This document shows, piece by piece, positions 5,012 through 5,167 of a stretch of 5,167 bases of DNA (positions are counted from its first letter, which is position 1; each line of letters opens with the position of its first letter). The translations under genes and the position numbers were made by a program. Origin of the DNA: Mageeibacillus sp. UBA1046 (lineage in GTDB: Bacteria; Bacillota; Clostridia; Saccharofermentanales; DTU023); assembly GCA_002316595.1 (NCBI GenBank), contig DCDV01000029.1:21584-26750 (forward strand), written 5' to 3'. The notes beneath the pieces are model-generated. The model was not told the DNA's origin, did not search any database, and saw only the letters and a program-made list of their open reading frames with translations.

Positions 5012-5167
5012 ATGGTCAAGTTACATACAATTTTATTAAAGATCAGCGGAGAGTCTTTAGCCGGAGATAACGAGCACGGGCTGGACAATGATGTTTTACA
5101 TAACCTTTCAATGGTTATCAAAAAAACCAAAGAGCTTGGAGTCCTGATAGGCATCGTTGTCGGCGGC
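5012..5167 (+). CDS. pyrH: UMP kinase, N-terminal part (3' partial)
   Basis: The first 52 codons are present and the frame runs open off the window edge. UMP kinase phosphorylates UMP to UDP in pyrimidine nucleotide synthesis, is hexameric, and belongs to the amino acid kinase fold, unrelated to eukaryotic UMP/CMP kinases. The N-terminal motif ILLKISGESLAG (7-18) matches the family KLSGEAL phosphate-binding segment. The end GVLIGIVVGG (43-52) matches the IVVGGGN segment just before the window cuts it. The ATG at 5012 has an imperfect ribosome binding site, AGGTGG (5003-5008), only 3 bases away, weaker and closer than those of rpsB and tsf. The position after tsf is the standard bacterial order (rpsB-tsf-pyrH-frr). 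The gene starts 32 bases beyond a strong terminator and no good promoter is visible in that gap. Confidence 0.95.
   Translation, partial: MVKLHTILLKISGESLAGDNEHGLDNDVLHNLSMVIKKTKELGVLIGIVVGG

Overview
The window reads as chromosomal housekeeping DNA from a Gram-positive, Firmicutes/Clostridia-like bacterium. The evidence is strong purine-rich ribosome binding sites (AGGAGG or close) before most genes, the order rpsB - tsf - pyrH, a PepV/Sapep-type M20 dipeptidase, moderate GC content and compact factor-independent terminators. No species can be named from this sequence. There are no tRNA or rRNA genes, insertion sequences, CRISPR arrays or phage genes.

Layout from left to right. Positions 1-158 hold the last 51 full codons of a + strand gene whose product ends in a Glu/Ala/Pro repeat tail. 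A clean terminator follows at 184-213. Positions 293-1633 on the - strand encode a PepV-like dipeptidase, convergent with the partial gene. A 117-bp divergent regulatory region (1634-1750) separates it from a + strand gene at 1751-2893, which encodes a 380-residue protein resembling the bacterial archaeo-eukaryotic release factor (baeRF) family. A 118-bp gap then holds a strong extended -10 promoter and a structured leader for rpsB (3012-3893, ribosomal protein S2 with an unusual acidic C-terminal tail). tsf (3981-4934, elongation factor Ts) follows and ends at a strong terminator (4945-4979). pyrH (UMP kinase) starts at 5012 and runs off the window edge.

How the genes fit together: rpsB and tsf form the classic translation operon, and pyrH commonly follows them. 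The baeRF-like gene is in the same orientation just upstream with no visible terminator before rpsB, so a translation-linked protein sits at the head of a translation operon. The dipeptidase is a separate peptide-catabolism gene with its own transcription.

The most interesting signal is in the rpsB 5' leader. An 8-bp stem (2948-2955 with 2982-2989) encloses a loop whose TCCTGTT (2958-2964) is perfectly complementary to AACAGGA (2998-3004), which covers part of the rpsB Shine-Dalgarno sequence. The topology is an H-type pseudoknot and would suit translational autoregulation by S2. Other points worth a look are an inverted repeat across the rpsB -10 box, acidic tails on two separate genes, an in-frame acidic stretch just past the rpsB stop codon, and a GGA-containing loop in the baeRF-like protein.
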